Assembly (NCBI GenBank): GCA_030653935.1
Contig: JAURYL010000116.1
Coordinates: 1-64,000 of the forward strand
Reading direction: 5' to 3'
Source of the DNA: Pseudomonadota bacterium
Lineage (GTDB): Bacteria; Pseudomonadota; Gammaproteobacteria; Burkholderiales; Thiobacillaceae
Length of the DNA: 64,000 bases
Position numbers and translations under genes: made by a program. Positions 45,066 to 53,372 of the stretch are shown piece by piece (the stretch's first letter is position 1; every line of letters begins with the position of its first letter). The notes below the pieces were generated by a model that was not told where the DNA came from, ran no database searches, and saw nothing but the letters and a program-made list of their open reading frames with translations.

Positions 45066-45524
45066 ATGGCCGCCTGGCTCCCCGTTCTGAAAGCCGCTTT
45101 GCCCTATGTCAGCAACATCGTTGCGGCGGCGCTGCCCGTATTCACCTCGCGTCGTGGCCAGGATGCCACGGGGGATCTGGTCGGCCGCCAGATCGCCGAA
45201 CTCCAGGCAGCGGTCACCAGCAATGCGGAGACCATGAAAGGACTCGCGGCTCAGCTTGAACAAACCCTCTCGGCGATCGCGACGGGTGAAACCGACCAGA
45301 CGCAACGTCTGGCCACACTTCAGGAAGCGCTCGCGCGCTGCGACAGCACCGCCAACCTGGCGCAAGCCCAGGTCACCCGCCTGGAGAGCGTGGCGGCGGC
45401 ATTGCAGGCACGCGTCGACGGCTTCGAACAGCTAGGTGAGGGTACCCGGCGCCGCGACACCACGGTCGCCACCATCGCCGTGGTCGCGCTGATCGTCGCC
45501 GTGCTCGCCTTGCTGCCGCGCTGA
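45066..45524 (+). CDS. coiled-coil protein with C-terminal membrane anchor
   Basis: 152 residues, family not recognised. A short hydrophobic N-terminal stretch (AAWLPVLKAALPYVSNIVAAALPVF), a long heptad-type helix (about 40-120, IAELQAAVTSNAETMKGLAA onward) and a C-terminal TM segment TVATIAVVALIVAVLALLP ending with Arg: a tail-anchored layout. It lies between the lysine-rich gene and the nosZ promoter region on the same strand; no functional link is visible. Confidence 0.65.
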   Translation: MAAWLPVLKAALPYVSNIVAAALPVFTSRRGQDATGDLVGRQIAELQAAVTSNAETMKGLAAQLEQTLSAIATGETDQTQRLATLQEALARCDSTANLAQAQVTRLESVAAALQARVDGFEQLGEGTRRRDTTVATIAVVALIVAVLALLPR

Positions 45525-45545
45525 CCGCGCGCGCCGAGGCATTCG

Positions 45546-45615
45546 GCCCGCAAGCGGAGCCTCCTACGCGCTGCGAATCACCGGGGAATGCGACGTAGGA
45601 GCGTCCGCTTGCGGC
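45546..45615. repeat. family D repeat, arms reversed
   Basis: GCAAGCGGAGCCTCCTAC followed 27 bases later by GTAGGAGCGTCCGCTTGC, i.e. family D arms facing outward, upstream of the nosZ promoter. Confidence 0.75.
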
Positions 45616-45682
45616 GCGCACCACCGCTGAAATCGCTTATCACCAATACCCATGTAGGCGCAGGTGCTTTTTTGCCCGATAC

Positions 45683-45696
45683 ATGACAATCATCAA
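45683..45696. promoter_or_regulatory. FNR/DNR-type box upstream of nosZ
   Basis: ATGAC-AATC-ATCAA, close to TTGAT-N4-ATCAA with a perfect right half. Its centre is 41 bases before a plausible start near 45730, with TAAATA as -10 (45719-45724), the class II activator geometry. Confidence 0.65.
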
Positions 45697-45777
45697 GATA
45701 TAACCCTCCCGAATGGTCTAAATAGTCTAGTGTGACAATTTGTCGCACCCCCTATCTCTTCCATTCCAGGAGGCACC

Positions 45778-48072
45778 ATGAAGCGCGCTACCCTCCACGC
45801 CCTGTCGCTGCTGCTGGCGTCCGCGCTGGGAATGTCGGCCGGCACCAGCTGGTCGGCCGATTCCCTGCAGGACGTCATGAAGAAACGCGGGCTATCCCAG
45901 CAAGACCTGCTCGCCGCGGCGAAAACCTATGTGCCCACCGGCAAACGCGACGAATTCCTCGCCTTCAGTTCCGGTGGCCAGAGCGGTCAGGTGATGGTCT
46001 ACGGCATTCCGTCGATGCGGATTCTCAAGTTCATCGGCGTGTTCACGCCCGAACCGTGGCAGGGCTACGGCTATGACGAGGAATCCAAGAAGGTGTTGAA
46101 AGGCGGCTGGATCAACGGCAGGGAAGTTACCTGGGGCGATTCACACCATCCGGCCATCTCCGAGACCAATGGCAACTATGACGGCCAGTTCCTTTTCATC
46201 AACGACAAGGCCAACCCGCGTATCGCGGTCATCGACCTGCGCGACTTCGAGACCAAGCAGATCGTCGCCAACCCGATTTTCAAATCCGAGCATGGCGGCG
46301 CCTTCGTCACCAGCAACACGGAATATGTGATCGAGGCTTCGCAATATGCCGCGCCGCTGGAAAACAAGTTCGTGCCGCTGGAAGAGTTCAACGAGAAATA
46401 CCGCGGCGGTATGACGTTCTGGAAGTTCGACCGCCAGAAAGGCCGCATCGACGCGGGCAAGTCGTTCTCCTTCGAACTGCCGCCCTATAGCCAGGACTTG
46501 TCCGACGCCGGCAAGGGCCCGTCGGAAGGCTGGGCCTTCACCAACTCGTTCTGTTCCGAGCGTTATGTCGGCGGCATCGAGCGCGGTCGGCCACCGTTCG
46601 AGGCGGGCTGTTCCGCCAAGGACACCGACTACATGCACGTCCTCAACTGGAAGCTCGGCGAGAAGTTGGTCGCCCAGGGCAAGGCCAAGACCATCAATGG
46701 CCACAAGGTCATCCCGATGGACGTGGCGGTCAAGGCCGGCGCGCTGTTCCTGATCCCTGAGCCGAAGAGCCCGCACGGCGTCGATATCACCCCGGACGGC
46801 AAGTTCATCATCGTCGCCGGCAAGCTCGATACCCACGTCTCCGTGTTCAGCTTCGAAAAAATCATGGCGGCCATCAAGGCCGGCAGGTTCGAGGGCAAGG
46901 ATCCCTACGGCATCCCCATCATCGGCATGAAGGACGCCCTGGACAAGCAGGTGCAACTCGGTCTCGGCCCGCTGCATACCCAGTTCGACTCCACCCCCTG
47001 CGAGGCCTACACGTCCCTGTACGTGGACTCCCAGGTGGCGAAGTGGGACTACTGCAAGGGCAAGGTGCTCGACAAGATCCCCGTGCATTACAACATCGGC
47101 CACCTGATGACCATGGAAGGCGACACCATGTCGCCCAAGGGCAAGTATCTGGTCGCGCTCAACAAGCTGGCGATCGACCGCTTCAACCCGGTCGGCCCGC
47201 TGCATCCGCAGAGCCACCAGTTGATCGACATCGCCAGCGACAAGATGCAGTTGCTCTATGACATGCCGGTGCCCCTGGGTGAGCCGCACTACGCCGTGGC
47301 CATCGCCGCCGACAAGCTGAAACCCGGTATCCGTTACAAACTGGGCACCGACAGCCGTACCGACACCAAGCACCCCGGCGCGGTCAGGGGCGGTGAGGAG
47401 AAGACGATCAAGAAGGGCAACAAGGTCACGGTCTACGCCACCATGATCCGCTCGCACATCACGCCCGAGATCATCGACAACGTGGATGTGGGTGACGAGG
47501 TGACCATCCACCTCACCAACCTCGAACGCGCTCAGGACGAGACCCACGGCTTCACGATCAGCGGCTTCAACGTGCATGCCTCGGTGGAACCCGGCAAGAC
47601 CGCCACGGTCAAGTTCAAGGCTGACCGTGAAGGCGTCTTCCCGTACTACTGCACCGAGTTCTGCTCGGCGCTGCACCTGGAGATGCAGGGCTATCTGCTG
47701 GTCAAGCCCAAGGGCTGGAAACCCGGCAAGGTGAGCAAGGCGGAAACCAAGACTTACACCAAGGCCGACTACGACAAGCAGTACAAGACCAACCTGGACA
47801 CCCAGGCGGTCATCGACCAGGTCGTGGGTTACATCACCAGCGTCAACTACAAGGACTTCCCGGAAGTCGTGGCGATGGTGGAAGACGCCTTCGACCAACT
47901 GGGCAAGACCAAGGACGTCAAGGTGAAGATGGAAGCCGCCGTCAAGGCGCAGGATTGGCAGAACGCCACCCTGTGGGCCGGACAATGGTGGCAGTACCAG
48001 GTCAAGACCGCCGACCTGGGCCTGCGCGCCAAGACCTATCTTGAGCAGAACGGCGCCAGGAAAGTGAAGTAA
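45778..48072 (+). CDS. nosZ: nitrous-oxide reductase, Sec-exported (clade II type)
   Basis: Periplasmic copper enzyme reducing N2O to N2; 764 residues. The signal peptide (1-27, hydrophobic SLLLASALGMSAG, cleavage after SWSA) lacks a twin-arginine motif, the mark of Sec-dependent clade II enzymes. CuZ histidines are seen in GDSHHPAIS (H123, H124), SEHGGA (H172), SPHGVD (H333), PLHTQF (H400), NIGHLM (H442) and GEPHYA (H504). The CuA site is DETHGF (H590) with CTEFCSALHLEM (C625, C629, H633, M636); Glu occupies the position where P. stutzeri NosZ has the backbone-donor Trp. About 120 residues follow CuA. AGGAGG precedes the ATG. An FNR/DNR-type box lies upstream and a strong terminator follows. 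Confidence 0.97.
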   Translation: MKRATLHALSLLLASALGMSAGTSWSADSLQDVMKKRGLSQQDLLAAAKTYVPTGKRDEFLAFSSGGQSGQVMVYGIPSMRILKFIGVFTPEPWQGYGYDEESKKVLKGGWINGREVTWGDSHHPAISETNGNYDGQFLFINDKANPRIAVIDLRDFETKQIVANPIFKSEHGGAFVTSNTEYVIEASQYAAPLENKFVPLEEFNEKYRGGMTFWKFDRQKGRIDAGKSFSFELPPYSQDLSDAGKGPSEGWAFTNSFCSERYVGGIERGRPPFEAGCSAKDTDYMHVLNWKLGEKLVAQGKAKTINGHKVIPMDVAVKAGALFLIPEPKSPHGVDITPDGKFIIVAGKLDTHVSVFSFEKIMAAIKAGRFEGKDPYGIPIIGMKDALDKQVQLGLGPLHTQFDSTPCEAYTSLYVDSQVAKWDYCKGKVLDKIPVHYNIGHLMTMEGDTMSPKGKYLVALNKLAIDRFNPVGPLHPQSHQLIDIASDKMQLLYDMPVPLGEPHYAVAIAADKLKPGIRYKLGTDSRTDTKHPGAVRGGEEKTIKKGNKVTVYATMIRSHITPEIIDNVDVGDEVTIHLTNLERAQDETHGFTISGFNVHASVEPGKTATVKFKADREGVFPYYCTEFCSALHLEMQGYLLVKPKGWKPGKVSKAETKTYTKADYDKQYKTNLDTQAVIDQVVGYITSVNYKDFPEVVAMVEDAFDQLGKTKDVKVKMEAAVKAQDWQNATLWAGQWWQYQVKTADLGLRAKTYLEQNGARKVK

Positions 48073-48090
48073 GCGTCTGACAGGCAACAC

Positions 48091-48117
48091 GGGGGGAGCC
48101 GCGGCTCCCCCTTTTTA
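48091..48117 (+). terminator. rho-independent terminator after nosZ
   Basis: Perfect palindrome GGGGGAGCCGCGGCTCCCCC followed by five T, 19 bases after the nosZ stop. It should separate nosZ from the downstream nos operon. Confidence 0.92.
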
Positions 48118-48130
48118 TTCACGAAAAAGA

Positions 48131-48144
48131 TTGATGATGGTCAA
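48131..48144. promoter_or_regulatory. FNR/DNR-type box A
   Basis: TTGAT-GATG-GTCAA, nine of ten half-site bases match TTGAT-N4-ATCAA, right after the nosZ terminator. Confidence 0.75.
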
Positions 48145-48148
48145 CGAA

Positions 48149-48162
48149 TTGACGTTCATCAA
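48149..48162. promoter_or_regulatory. FNR/DNR-type box B
   Basis: TTGAC-GTTC-ATCAA, nine of ten bases match. Its centre is 18 bases from that of box A. Two tandem boxes suggest strong control by an FNR/DNR-family factor of the promoter for the nosC-onward operon. Confidence 0.75.
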
Positions 48163-48259
48163 TGCCGCATTCCCGGCTTTGGCATTCCATGGCGGCCAGG
48201 CGCCCGACGCCCGAAACCGCCCCCGCACAAACCCGGATACACGAACAAGGATCCCTCCC

Positions 48260-48898
48260 ATGAAAACCGCAAAATTGCTCACCCTCTGCCTCGCCCTGGC
48301 CACCACGGCCGCCTGGGCTGGCCCGCATGGCGCGGGCGGCGGCGCCGATCCGCTCAAACTCAAGGGCGACGCCAAGAATGGCGAGGAAGTCTACGAGGTC
48401 TGTTCCGCCTGCCACCTGGCCAACGGCATCGGCCGCCCGGATGGCATGCTGCCGGTCGTCGCCGCCCAGCACAAGGCGGTACTGGTCAAACAGATGGTGG
48501 ATATTCTCGTCGGCCATCGCGACAACCCCACCATGCTGCCGTTCGCCCAGTCGATGACGCCGCAGGAGATGGCCGACAGCGCCGCCTACATGCACACCCT
48601 CAAGCTCTCGCCGAAAAACGGCAAGGGCAGCGGCAAGAACGTGAAACAAGGCAACGCGCTGTACGAAAAGGACTGCAAGTCCTGCCACGGCGCCAAGGCT
48701 GAAGGCAACGAAGCCAAGCTCATCCCGATGCTGACCGGCCAGCACTTCAAGTACATGCAGCGCCAGCTCGTGGAAATGCGCGCCGGCAAACGCAAGAATG
48801 CCGACAAGGACATGCTCAAGGTCATCAAATCCTATAGCGACGCCGACATCGAAGCGGTCAGCGACGCCATGTCACGCCTGCCGATCGGCAAGAAGTAA
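48260..48898 (+). CDS. nosC: diheme cytochrome c of the nos cluster
   Basis: Periplasmic electron carrier, 212 residues. Signal peptide 1-20 (LLTLCLALATTAAWA), then two cytochrome c domains with heme sites CSACH and CKSCH and later Met residues as likely axial ligands (PTMLPFAQSM, IPMLTGQ). The layout resembles cytochrome c4/c553 proteins. Position between nosZ and nosB is that of the c-type cytochromes of clade II nos clusters, so it likely passes electrons to NosZ. ATG 48260 has AAGGA eight bases upstream; the open frame further upstream runs through the FNR-type boxes. Confidence 0.9.
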   Translation: MKTAKLLTLCLALATTAAWAGPHGAGGGADPLKLKGDAKNGEEVYEVCSACHLANGIGRPDGMLPVVAAQHKAVLVKQMVDILVGHRDNPTMLPFAQSMTPQEMADSAAYMHTLKLSPKNGKGSGKNVKQGNALYEKDCKSCHGAKAEGNEAKLIPMLTGQHFKYMQRQLVEMRAGKRKNADKDMLKVIKSYSDADIEAVSDAMSRLPIGKK

Positions 48899-48965
48899 TC
48901 TCCAGCGCGGGCGCTCCGGTGCCCGCGCTCCTTCACCCCCATTTATTTCTCACGTTCAGGATTCC

Positions 48966-49916
48966 ATGATGGCTCGCTCATCCACCCAGACCACCCGACT
49001 GCTCACGCTCGGCGCCCTGCTGGTGCTGATGGCGACCTTTTTCGCGCCGATCTGGTGGGTCTCGCTGACCGCCCCGAATTACCCGCCCGACGCCTTCCCG
49101 GACGGCATCCGCATCCATTTCCACTTCGATGGCGTGTTCAACGGTTGCAAGGGCACCGTCATCAAAAACAGTGACATCTATCAGGGCGACCTGGGCGATG
49201 AGCGCGAGGAGGAACTGCGCGGCAGATCCTCCCAGAAACAGTCGCTGGACTGCGTCCACGAGATGAACACCATCAACCACTACGTCGGCATGTACCCCAT
49301 CGACGCCGGCGCGCCGGTGGAACGTGGTCTGTCGCGTTATTTCTTCGGCTTTTTCGCGGCCATGCTGGCGGCCTTTGCCTTCCCCGCGCGCAAGACCCAG
49401 GCCACCGTCCTGGCACTCGGCTTCCTCGCCGTGGCCGCGTGGATGGGCGGCGAGATGCTCGGCGCCGGGCGCCTGGACGCTCTGCTGGAACACTACCGCG
49501 TCGCCGCCGGCTCCTATTTCAACGAACCGGCCACCATCGCGCGCTGGACCGCCAACCTGGAACTGGCCCTGAAAATCAGCATGGCCGGCCTGGTGGCCGC
49601 GATGCTGGTCGTGCTCGCCGGGGTCTGGTACTCGCGTCCGTTCTCCCTCTTGTTGGCCCTGATACCGGCGCTGCTGCCGATCTTCTTCCTCATCGACTAC
49701 GCCGGCTGGCTCTGGTTCTTCGGCCACAACCTGCACCCCTGGGGCGCGTTCACGGTCAAGGCCTTCATGCCCACGGTGTTCGGCGAGGGCAAGGTGGCGC
49801 AGTTCTCCACCTATTCCTACCCCTACATCGGCTACGGGATGCTGCTGCTGGTGACCGGCCTGTTGTTGCCGGCGATCCTGCTGCGGCGCAAGGCGATGCG
49901 CGAAGGCCAGGCGTGA
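48966..49916 (+). CDS. nosB: NosB-like membrane protein
   Basis: 316 residues, about six TM segments: one at the N-terminus (LLTLGALLVLMATFFAPIWW), a periplasmic loop of about 100 residues with two Cys (GCKGTVIKN, LDCVHEMN), then five TM segments. No cofactor motif is visible. A membrane protein of this size between the cytochrome and nosD is characteristic of clade II nos operons and is called NosB; its role there is not established. Two tandem ATGs (48966, 48969) share an AGGA. It overlaps nosD1 by four bases (GTGA). Confidence 0.8.
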   Translation: MMARSSTQTTRLLTLGALLVLMATFFAPIWWVSLTAPNYPPDAFPDGIRIHFHFDGVFNGCKGTVIKNSDIYQGDLGDEREEELRGRSSQKQSLDCVHEMNTINHYVGMYPIDAGAPVERGLSRYFFGFFAAMLAAFAFPARKTQATVLALGFLAVAAWMGGEMLGAGRLDALLEHYRVAAGSYFNEPATIARWTANLELALKISMAGLVAAMLVVLAGVWYSRPFSLLLALIPALLPIFFLIDYAGWLWFFGHNLHPWGAFTVKAFMPTVFGEGKVAQFSTYSYPYIGYGMLLLVTGLLLPAILLRRKAMREGQA

Positions 49917-51358
49917 TCCTGCCGGATCGATGGCTCAGGCGTAGGTTGGGCAAAGTGCAGCGTGCCCGACATCGTGGCAGTTTGTTGGGCACGCTGCGCT
50001 TTGCCCAACCTACGGCGCTGCTCGCCGTCCTGGCCTTGACCGCCACTGCCTCGGTCGGCTTCGCGCCGGAACAGGAACCGGTGCGCGGCGAAACCGAGCA
50101 CGCCGCCGTGCGCACCGAAGTGAACGCGCCCAAACCGGTCTTCCCGCTCTATCTGCGCGACAAACGCATTCACGGGCTGCAACCGTTCCAGGAGTTGGTG
50201 GATGCCGCCCCTGCCGGTTCCGTGCTGCGCCCACCGCCGGGCAACTACGCCGGGCCGGTGAATTTGACCAAGCCGCTCACCATCGAGGGCAATGGCAAGG
50301 TCCGCATCGACGCCGGCGACAAGGGCAGTGTGTTCATCATCGCCACCGACGGCGCCGTCCTGCGTGGCGTCCACCTCACCGGCTCGGGCGATGTGCACGA
50401 CACCGAGGACGCCTGCCTGGAGATACGCGGCCACCGCAACGTCGCCGAAAACCTGATCATCGACAACTGCCTGTTCGGCATCGACCTGCGCCAGTCCAAC
50501 GAAAACATCGTGCGCAACAACCACATCTCCTCCAAACCCGCCGACCTCGGCGTGCGCGGCGACGGCCTACGCCTGTGGTACAGCATGAACAACCGGATCG
50601 AGGGCAACAGCCTGATCGATACCCGTGACTTCGTGGTCTGGTATTCCAACGGCAACCTCATCCGCAACAACCTCGGCCGGCGCAGCCGCTATTCCATGCA
50701 CTTCATGTTCTCCGAGAGCAACGTGGTGGAGGGCAACCGCTATTACGACAATGCCGTGGGCATCTATGTCATGTACACGGAAGGCATCACCATCCGCAAC
50801 AACCTGATCTCGCACGCCACCGGCGCCACCGGCATGGGTATCGGCTTCAAGGAGGCGAGCAACACGGTGGTGGAGAACAACGACATCATCTACTGCGCCA
50901 CCGGCATTGCCTCCGACCTGTCGCCCTACCAGCCCGACAGCAAGATATGGATCCGCAACAACCGCATCGCCTACAACGGCATCGGCATGCTGTTCAACAA
51001 CGAGCGCGTCGGCAACATCGTCAGCGACAACGTATTCGAGGGAAATCTCACCCATGTCGCGGTGAACGGCGCCGGCAACGTGCGCGGCAATACCTGGCGG
51101 GGCAATTACTGGGACGACTACCAGGGCTTCGACCGCAATAACGACGGCCGCGGCGACAGCGCCTACGAGACCTACGCCTATGCCGACCGCATCTGGATGG
51201 AACGGCCGCATGCCCTGTTCTTCAAGAATGCGCCGCTGATGGAGGCCCTGGATTTCCTGGAACGCCTCGCCCCCTTCTCCACCCCCAACCTGATCCTGCG
51301 CGACGACACGCCGCGCTTCACCAAGCCCGCGCGTTATGGCAGCCAAACTCCCACATAA
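49913..51358 (+). CDS. nosD: copper-site maturation protein NosD (first copy), repeat-derived signal peptide
   Basis: Periplasmic beta-helix protein required for assembling the NosZ copper cluster; 481 residues from the GTG at 49913, which overlaps the nosB stop. Mature part: PLYLRDKRIHGLQPFQELVD, the carbohydrate-binding/beta-helix repeats (RNNHISSK, RIEGNSLIDT, IRNNLISHA and similar), and a C-terminal GNYWDDYQGFDRNNDGRGDS. The N-terminus reads MILPDRWLRRRLGKVQRARH, then [20 protein letters not shown]: a complete family A repeat (49941-50013) encodes the basic region directly before the hydrophobic core. The protein should still be exported. It probably cooperates with the NosFY ABC transporter. 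Confidence 0.92.
   Translation: MILPDRWLRRRLGKVQRARHRGSLLGTLRFAQPTALLAVLALTATASVGFAPEQEPVRGETEHAAVRTEVNAPKPVFPLYLRDKRIHGLQPFQELVDAAPAGSVLRPPPGNYAGPVNLTKPLTIEGNGKVRIDAGDKGSVFIIATDGAVLRGVHLTGSGDVHDTEDACLEIRGHRNVAENLIIDNCLFGIDLRQSNENIVRNNHISSKPADLGVRGDGLRLWYSMNNRIEGNSLIDTRDFVVWYSNGNLIRNNLGRRSRYSMHFMFSESNVVEGNRYYDNAVGIYVMYTEGITIRNNLISHATGATGMGIGFKEASNTVVENNDIIYCATGIASDLSPYQPDSKIWIRNNRIAYNGIGMLFNNERVGNIVSDNVFEGNLTHVAVNGAGNVRGNTWRGNYWDDYQGFDRNNDGRGDSAYETYAYADRIWMERPHALFFKNAPLMEALDFLERLAPFSTPNLILRDDTPRFTKPARYGSQTPT
49941..50013. repeat. family A repeat inside the nosD1 signal-peptide coding region
   Basis: 73-bp copy with both arms, lying between codon 10 and codon 34 of nosD1. Confidence 0.92.
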
Positions 51359-52253
51359 GGCGGAACAAGCGCGCCGCCGCTTCCTGCGCGCCCTCATCGG
51401 CGGTGGCGCCCTGCTTGCCGCCGGTGGCGCCGGCTGGCTGCCGCTGGCTTATGGCGGCGAAGTGCGGCTGCGTCCCCCCGGCGCCCTGGAAGAGGATGAC
51501 TACCTCGCCTCCTGCATCAAATGCGGCCAGTGCGTCCAGGTCTGCCCGGTCAACGCCCTGATACTCGCCGACCTGGGCGACGGCCACGGCATCGGCGCAC
51601 CCTACATCGACGCCCGCGCCCAGGCCTGCGATTTCTCCTGCGACGCGGTGCAGTGCATCCTCGCCTGCCCCACCGGCGCCCTGACCTACACCAAACCCGA
51701 ACATCTGGACACGCGCGGCGCCATGCTCATGGCCGCCGCGCCCATCCTGCTGGCGAAGGAAAAAGACCCGGAGCCCACCCTCAACCTGAAGGAACGCATC
51801 GGCGTCGCGCGCCTGGCGCGGCCCGAACTGTGCCTGGCGCGCCAGGGAAAGGGCTGGAAGGGCGCGGCGCGGGCGGCGGAATATGAAGGCATGCTGCGCT
51901 TCATGGAGGTGGACCGCTGGCAACCGATTCCGCTCAACGACCACCCCTTCGACGTGGCGGTCTGCGACCTGTGTGTGCGCACCTGCCCGATCAAGGGGGC
52001 GATCACTTTGGAGGCGTTGGCGCCTGATCGAGCACCCTCACTGATGGAACTACCAGCCAACCGACTAGGCCGCCAAAAAACGTCGGCCAAGTCTCTGGCT
52101 GCCCCGGCCCCTCTCCCGCCTGCGGGAGAGGGGAGCAACAGAATGACCCCGGTGGTGCATGAACCCTGCGTCGGCTGCGGCGTGTGCGAAATGGCCTGCC
52201 CAACCGAACCGGCCGCCATCGTCATCGATCCGCGTCGCGGCTGGGAGGGGTGA
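51336..52253 (+). CDS. nosG: NosG, periplasmic-type polyferredoxin
   Basis: NapG-like Fe-S protein of 305 residues. The N-terminal RRRFLRALIGGGALLAAGGA looks like a twin-arginine-type signal or anchor (RRRFLR). Four cluster motifs: CIKCGQCVQVCP (about 57-68), CDFSCDAVQCILACP, CDLCVRTCP and CVGCGVCEMACP. Thought to take part with NosH in quinol-to-NosZ electron flow in clade II systems. About 40 residues (APSLMELPANRLGRQKTSAK onward, about 231-268) between the third and fourth motifs look inserted; the DNA contains a perfect 12-bp hairpin and is probably a repeat element. It overlaps nosD1 by 23 bases. Confidence 0.9.
   Translation: MAAKLPHKAEQARRRFLRALIGGGALLAAGGAGWLPLAYGGEVRLRPPGALEEDDYLASCIKCGQCVQVCPVNALILADLGDGHGIGAPYIDARAQACDFSCDAVQCILACPTGALTYTKPEHLDTRGAMLMAAAPILLAKEKDPEPTLNLKERIGVARLARPELCLARQGKGWKGAARAAEYEGMLRFMEVDRWQPIPLNDHPFDVAVCDLCVRTCPIKGAITLEALAPDRAPSLMELPANRLGRQKTSAKSLAAPAPLPPAGEGSNRMTPVVHEPCVGCGVCEMACPTEPAAIVIDPRRGWEG
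52108..52133. repeat. hairpin inside nosG
   Basis: CCCCTCTCCCGC and GCGGGAGAGGGG with a two-base loop, inside an apparent in-frame insertion in nosG. This hairpin type commonly recurs in intergenic DNA of GC-rich proteobacteria, but no second copy is in this window. Confidence 0.7.
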
Positions 52254-53221
52254 TGTCGCTACGTGAATCGGCACGGCTCCTGCTCGGCGGAGAAGTACGG
52301 AAACCCGCCCCCGAGGACTACACCCCCGGCGCCCGTCAGGTGCATGAACTCAAACGCATGGATGTCGAGCATCAACGCCAGCTCAAGGAACACGCCAAAC
52401 TCGGCCACCCGCACCGCAACCGCTGGCGCAACCGGCGCTGGGCGGTGCTGATCGCGGTGAACCTGCTGTTCGTGTTTTCCTTCTGGCTGGACATCCAGAT
52501 CCTCGAAGGCGCGCTCACCGCCTCGCGCTTCCTCGGCTTCCACCTCATCGACCTCAATTCCGCCCTGCAAGTGATGCTGGCGCACAAGCACATCCTGGTG
52601 AATCTGGTGATCGGCACCGCCACCGTGTTCGTGCTCTGGGTGCTACTGGGCGGGCGCGCGTTCTGTTCCTGGGTGTGTCCCTACCACCTGCTCGCGGAAT
52701 GGGCGGAAAGCCTGCATCTGTATCTGGTGAAAAAGAAGAAGGTCAGCGACCATGCCTTCCATCGCGGCCTGCGTACCGTGCTCTGGCTGCTGTTCGCGGC
52801 CCTCGCCTTCGCCACCGGCTACACCGTGTTCGAGACCCTGTCGCTCACCGGCATCCTCTCGCGCGCCCTGATCTACGGCCCCGGTCTTGGCCTGCTCTGG
52901 GTGCTGTTCTGGCTGCTGCTCGAAGTGGTCTACTCGCGCCGCGCCTGGTGCCGCTATTTCTGCCCCATCGGCCTCACCTATGGCGCCGTCGGCTTGGCCA
53001 CTCCGCTGCAAGTCGGCTACCGCCTGGGAAACTGCTTCCACGAAGGCGACTGCCGCAAGGTCTGCCTGGTGCCGCATGTGCTGGAATGCGTCATCAAGGG
53101 CCGCGCCACGGATGAAAAGATGGACATCGGCGCCGACTGCACCCGCTGCGGCCTGTGTGTGGACGTCTGCCCCAGCGGCGCCCTGAATTTCGAGGTCAAA
53201 GGCTTGAGCAAATGGCTGTAA
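52253..53221 (+). CDS. nosH: NosH, membrane Fe-S quinol dehydrogenase subunit
   Basis: NapH-like protein of 322 residues. A soluble N-terminal stretch (1-62), four to five TM segments, two membrane-associated Cys motifs (CSWVCPYHLL and CRYFCPIGL) and C-terminal ferredoxin motifs (CFHEGDCRKVC and CTRCGLCVDVCP). Proposed to oxidise quinol and hand electrons to NosG and cytochrome. The start overlaps the nosG stop by one base (TGATG). A long family A repeat lies between this gene and nosF. Confidence 0.92.
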   Translation: MSLRESARLLLGGEVRKPAPEDYTPGARQVHELKRMDVEHQRQLKEHAKLGHPHRNRWRNRRWAVLIAVNLLFVFSFWLDIQILEGALTASRFLGFHLIDLNSALQVMLAHKHILVNLVIGTATVFVLWVLLGGRAFCSWVCPYHLLAEWAESLHLYLVKKKKVSDHAFHRGLRTVLWLLFAALAFATGYTVFETLSLTGILSRALIYGPGLGLLWVLFWLLLEVVYSRRAWCRYFCPIGLTYGAVGLATPLQVGYRLGNCFHEGDCRKVCLVPHVLECVIKGRATDEKMDIGADCTRCGLCVDVCPSGALNFEVKGLSKWL

Positions 53222-53229
53222 ACAAACCC

Positions 53230-53361
53230 GTAGGTTGGGCAGCGGAGTCGTTGCCCGCTTTAGCGGCTTACGAATCCGGCGTGCCCCTGGCGGGTGCAAA
53301 TCGCAGCGTGCCCAACACACACCGGCAATGTTGGGCACGCCTTCGGCTTTGCCCAACCTAC
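53230..53361. repeat. enlarged family A repeat between nosH and nosF
   Basis: 132-bp version: family A arms with an extra internal segment of about 55 bp. The AGGAA ribosome-binding site of nosF begins directly after the right arm. Confidence 0.88.
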
Positions 53362-53372
53362 AGGAACCATCC

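Noticed and set aside
45778-45858. Twin-arginine signal on NosZ
   Set aside because: The N-terminus MKRATLHALS has no RR motif; Sec export is the better reading.
46141-48090. 649-codon open frame antisense to nosZ
   Set aside because: Composition of a reverse-frame shadow (Val/Leu/Gly/His-rich); nosZ motifs are unambiguous on the other strand.
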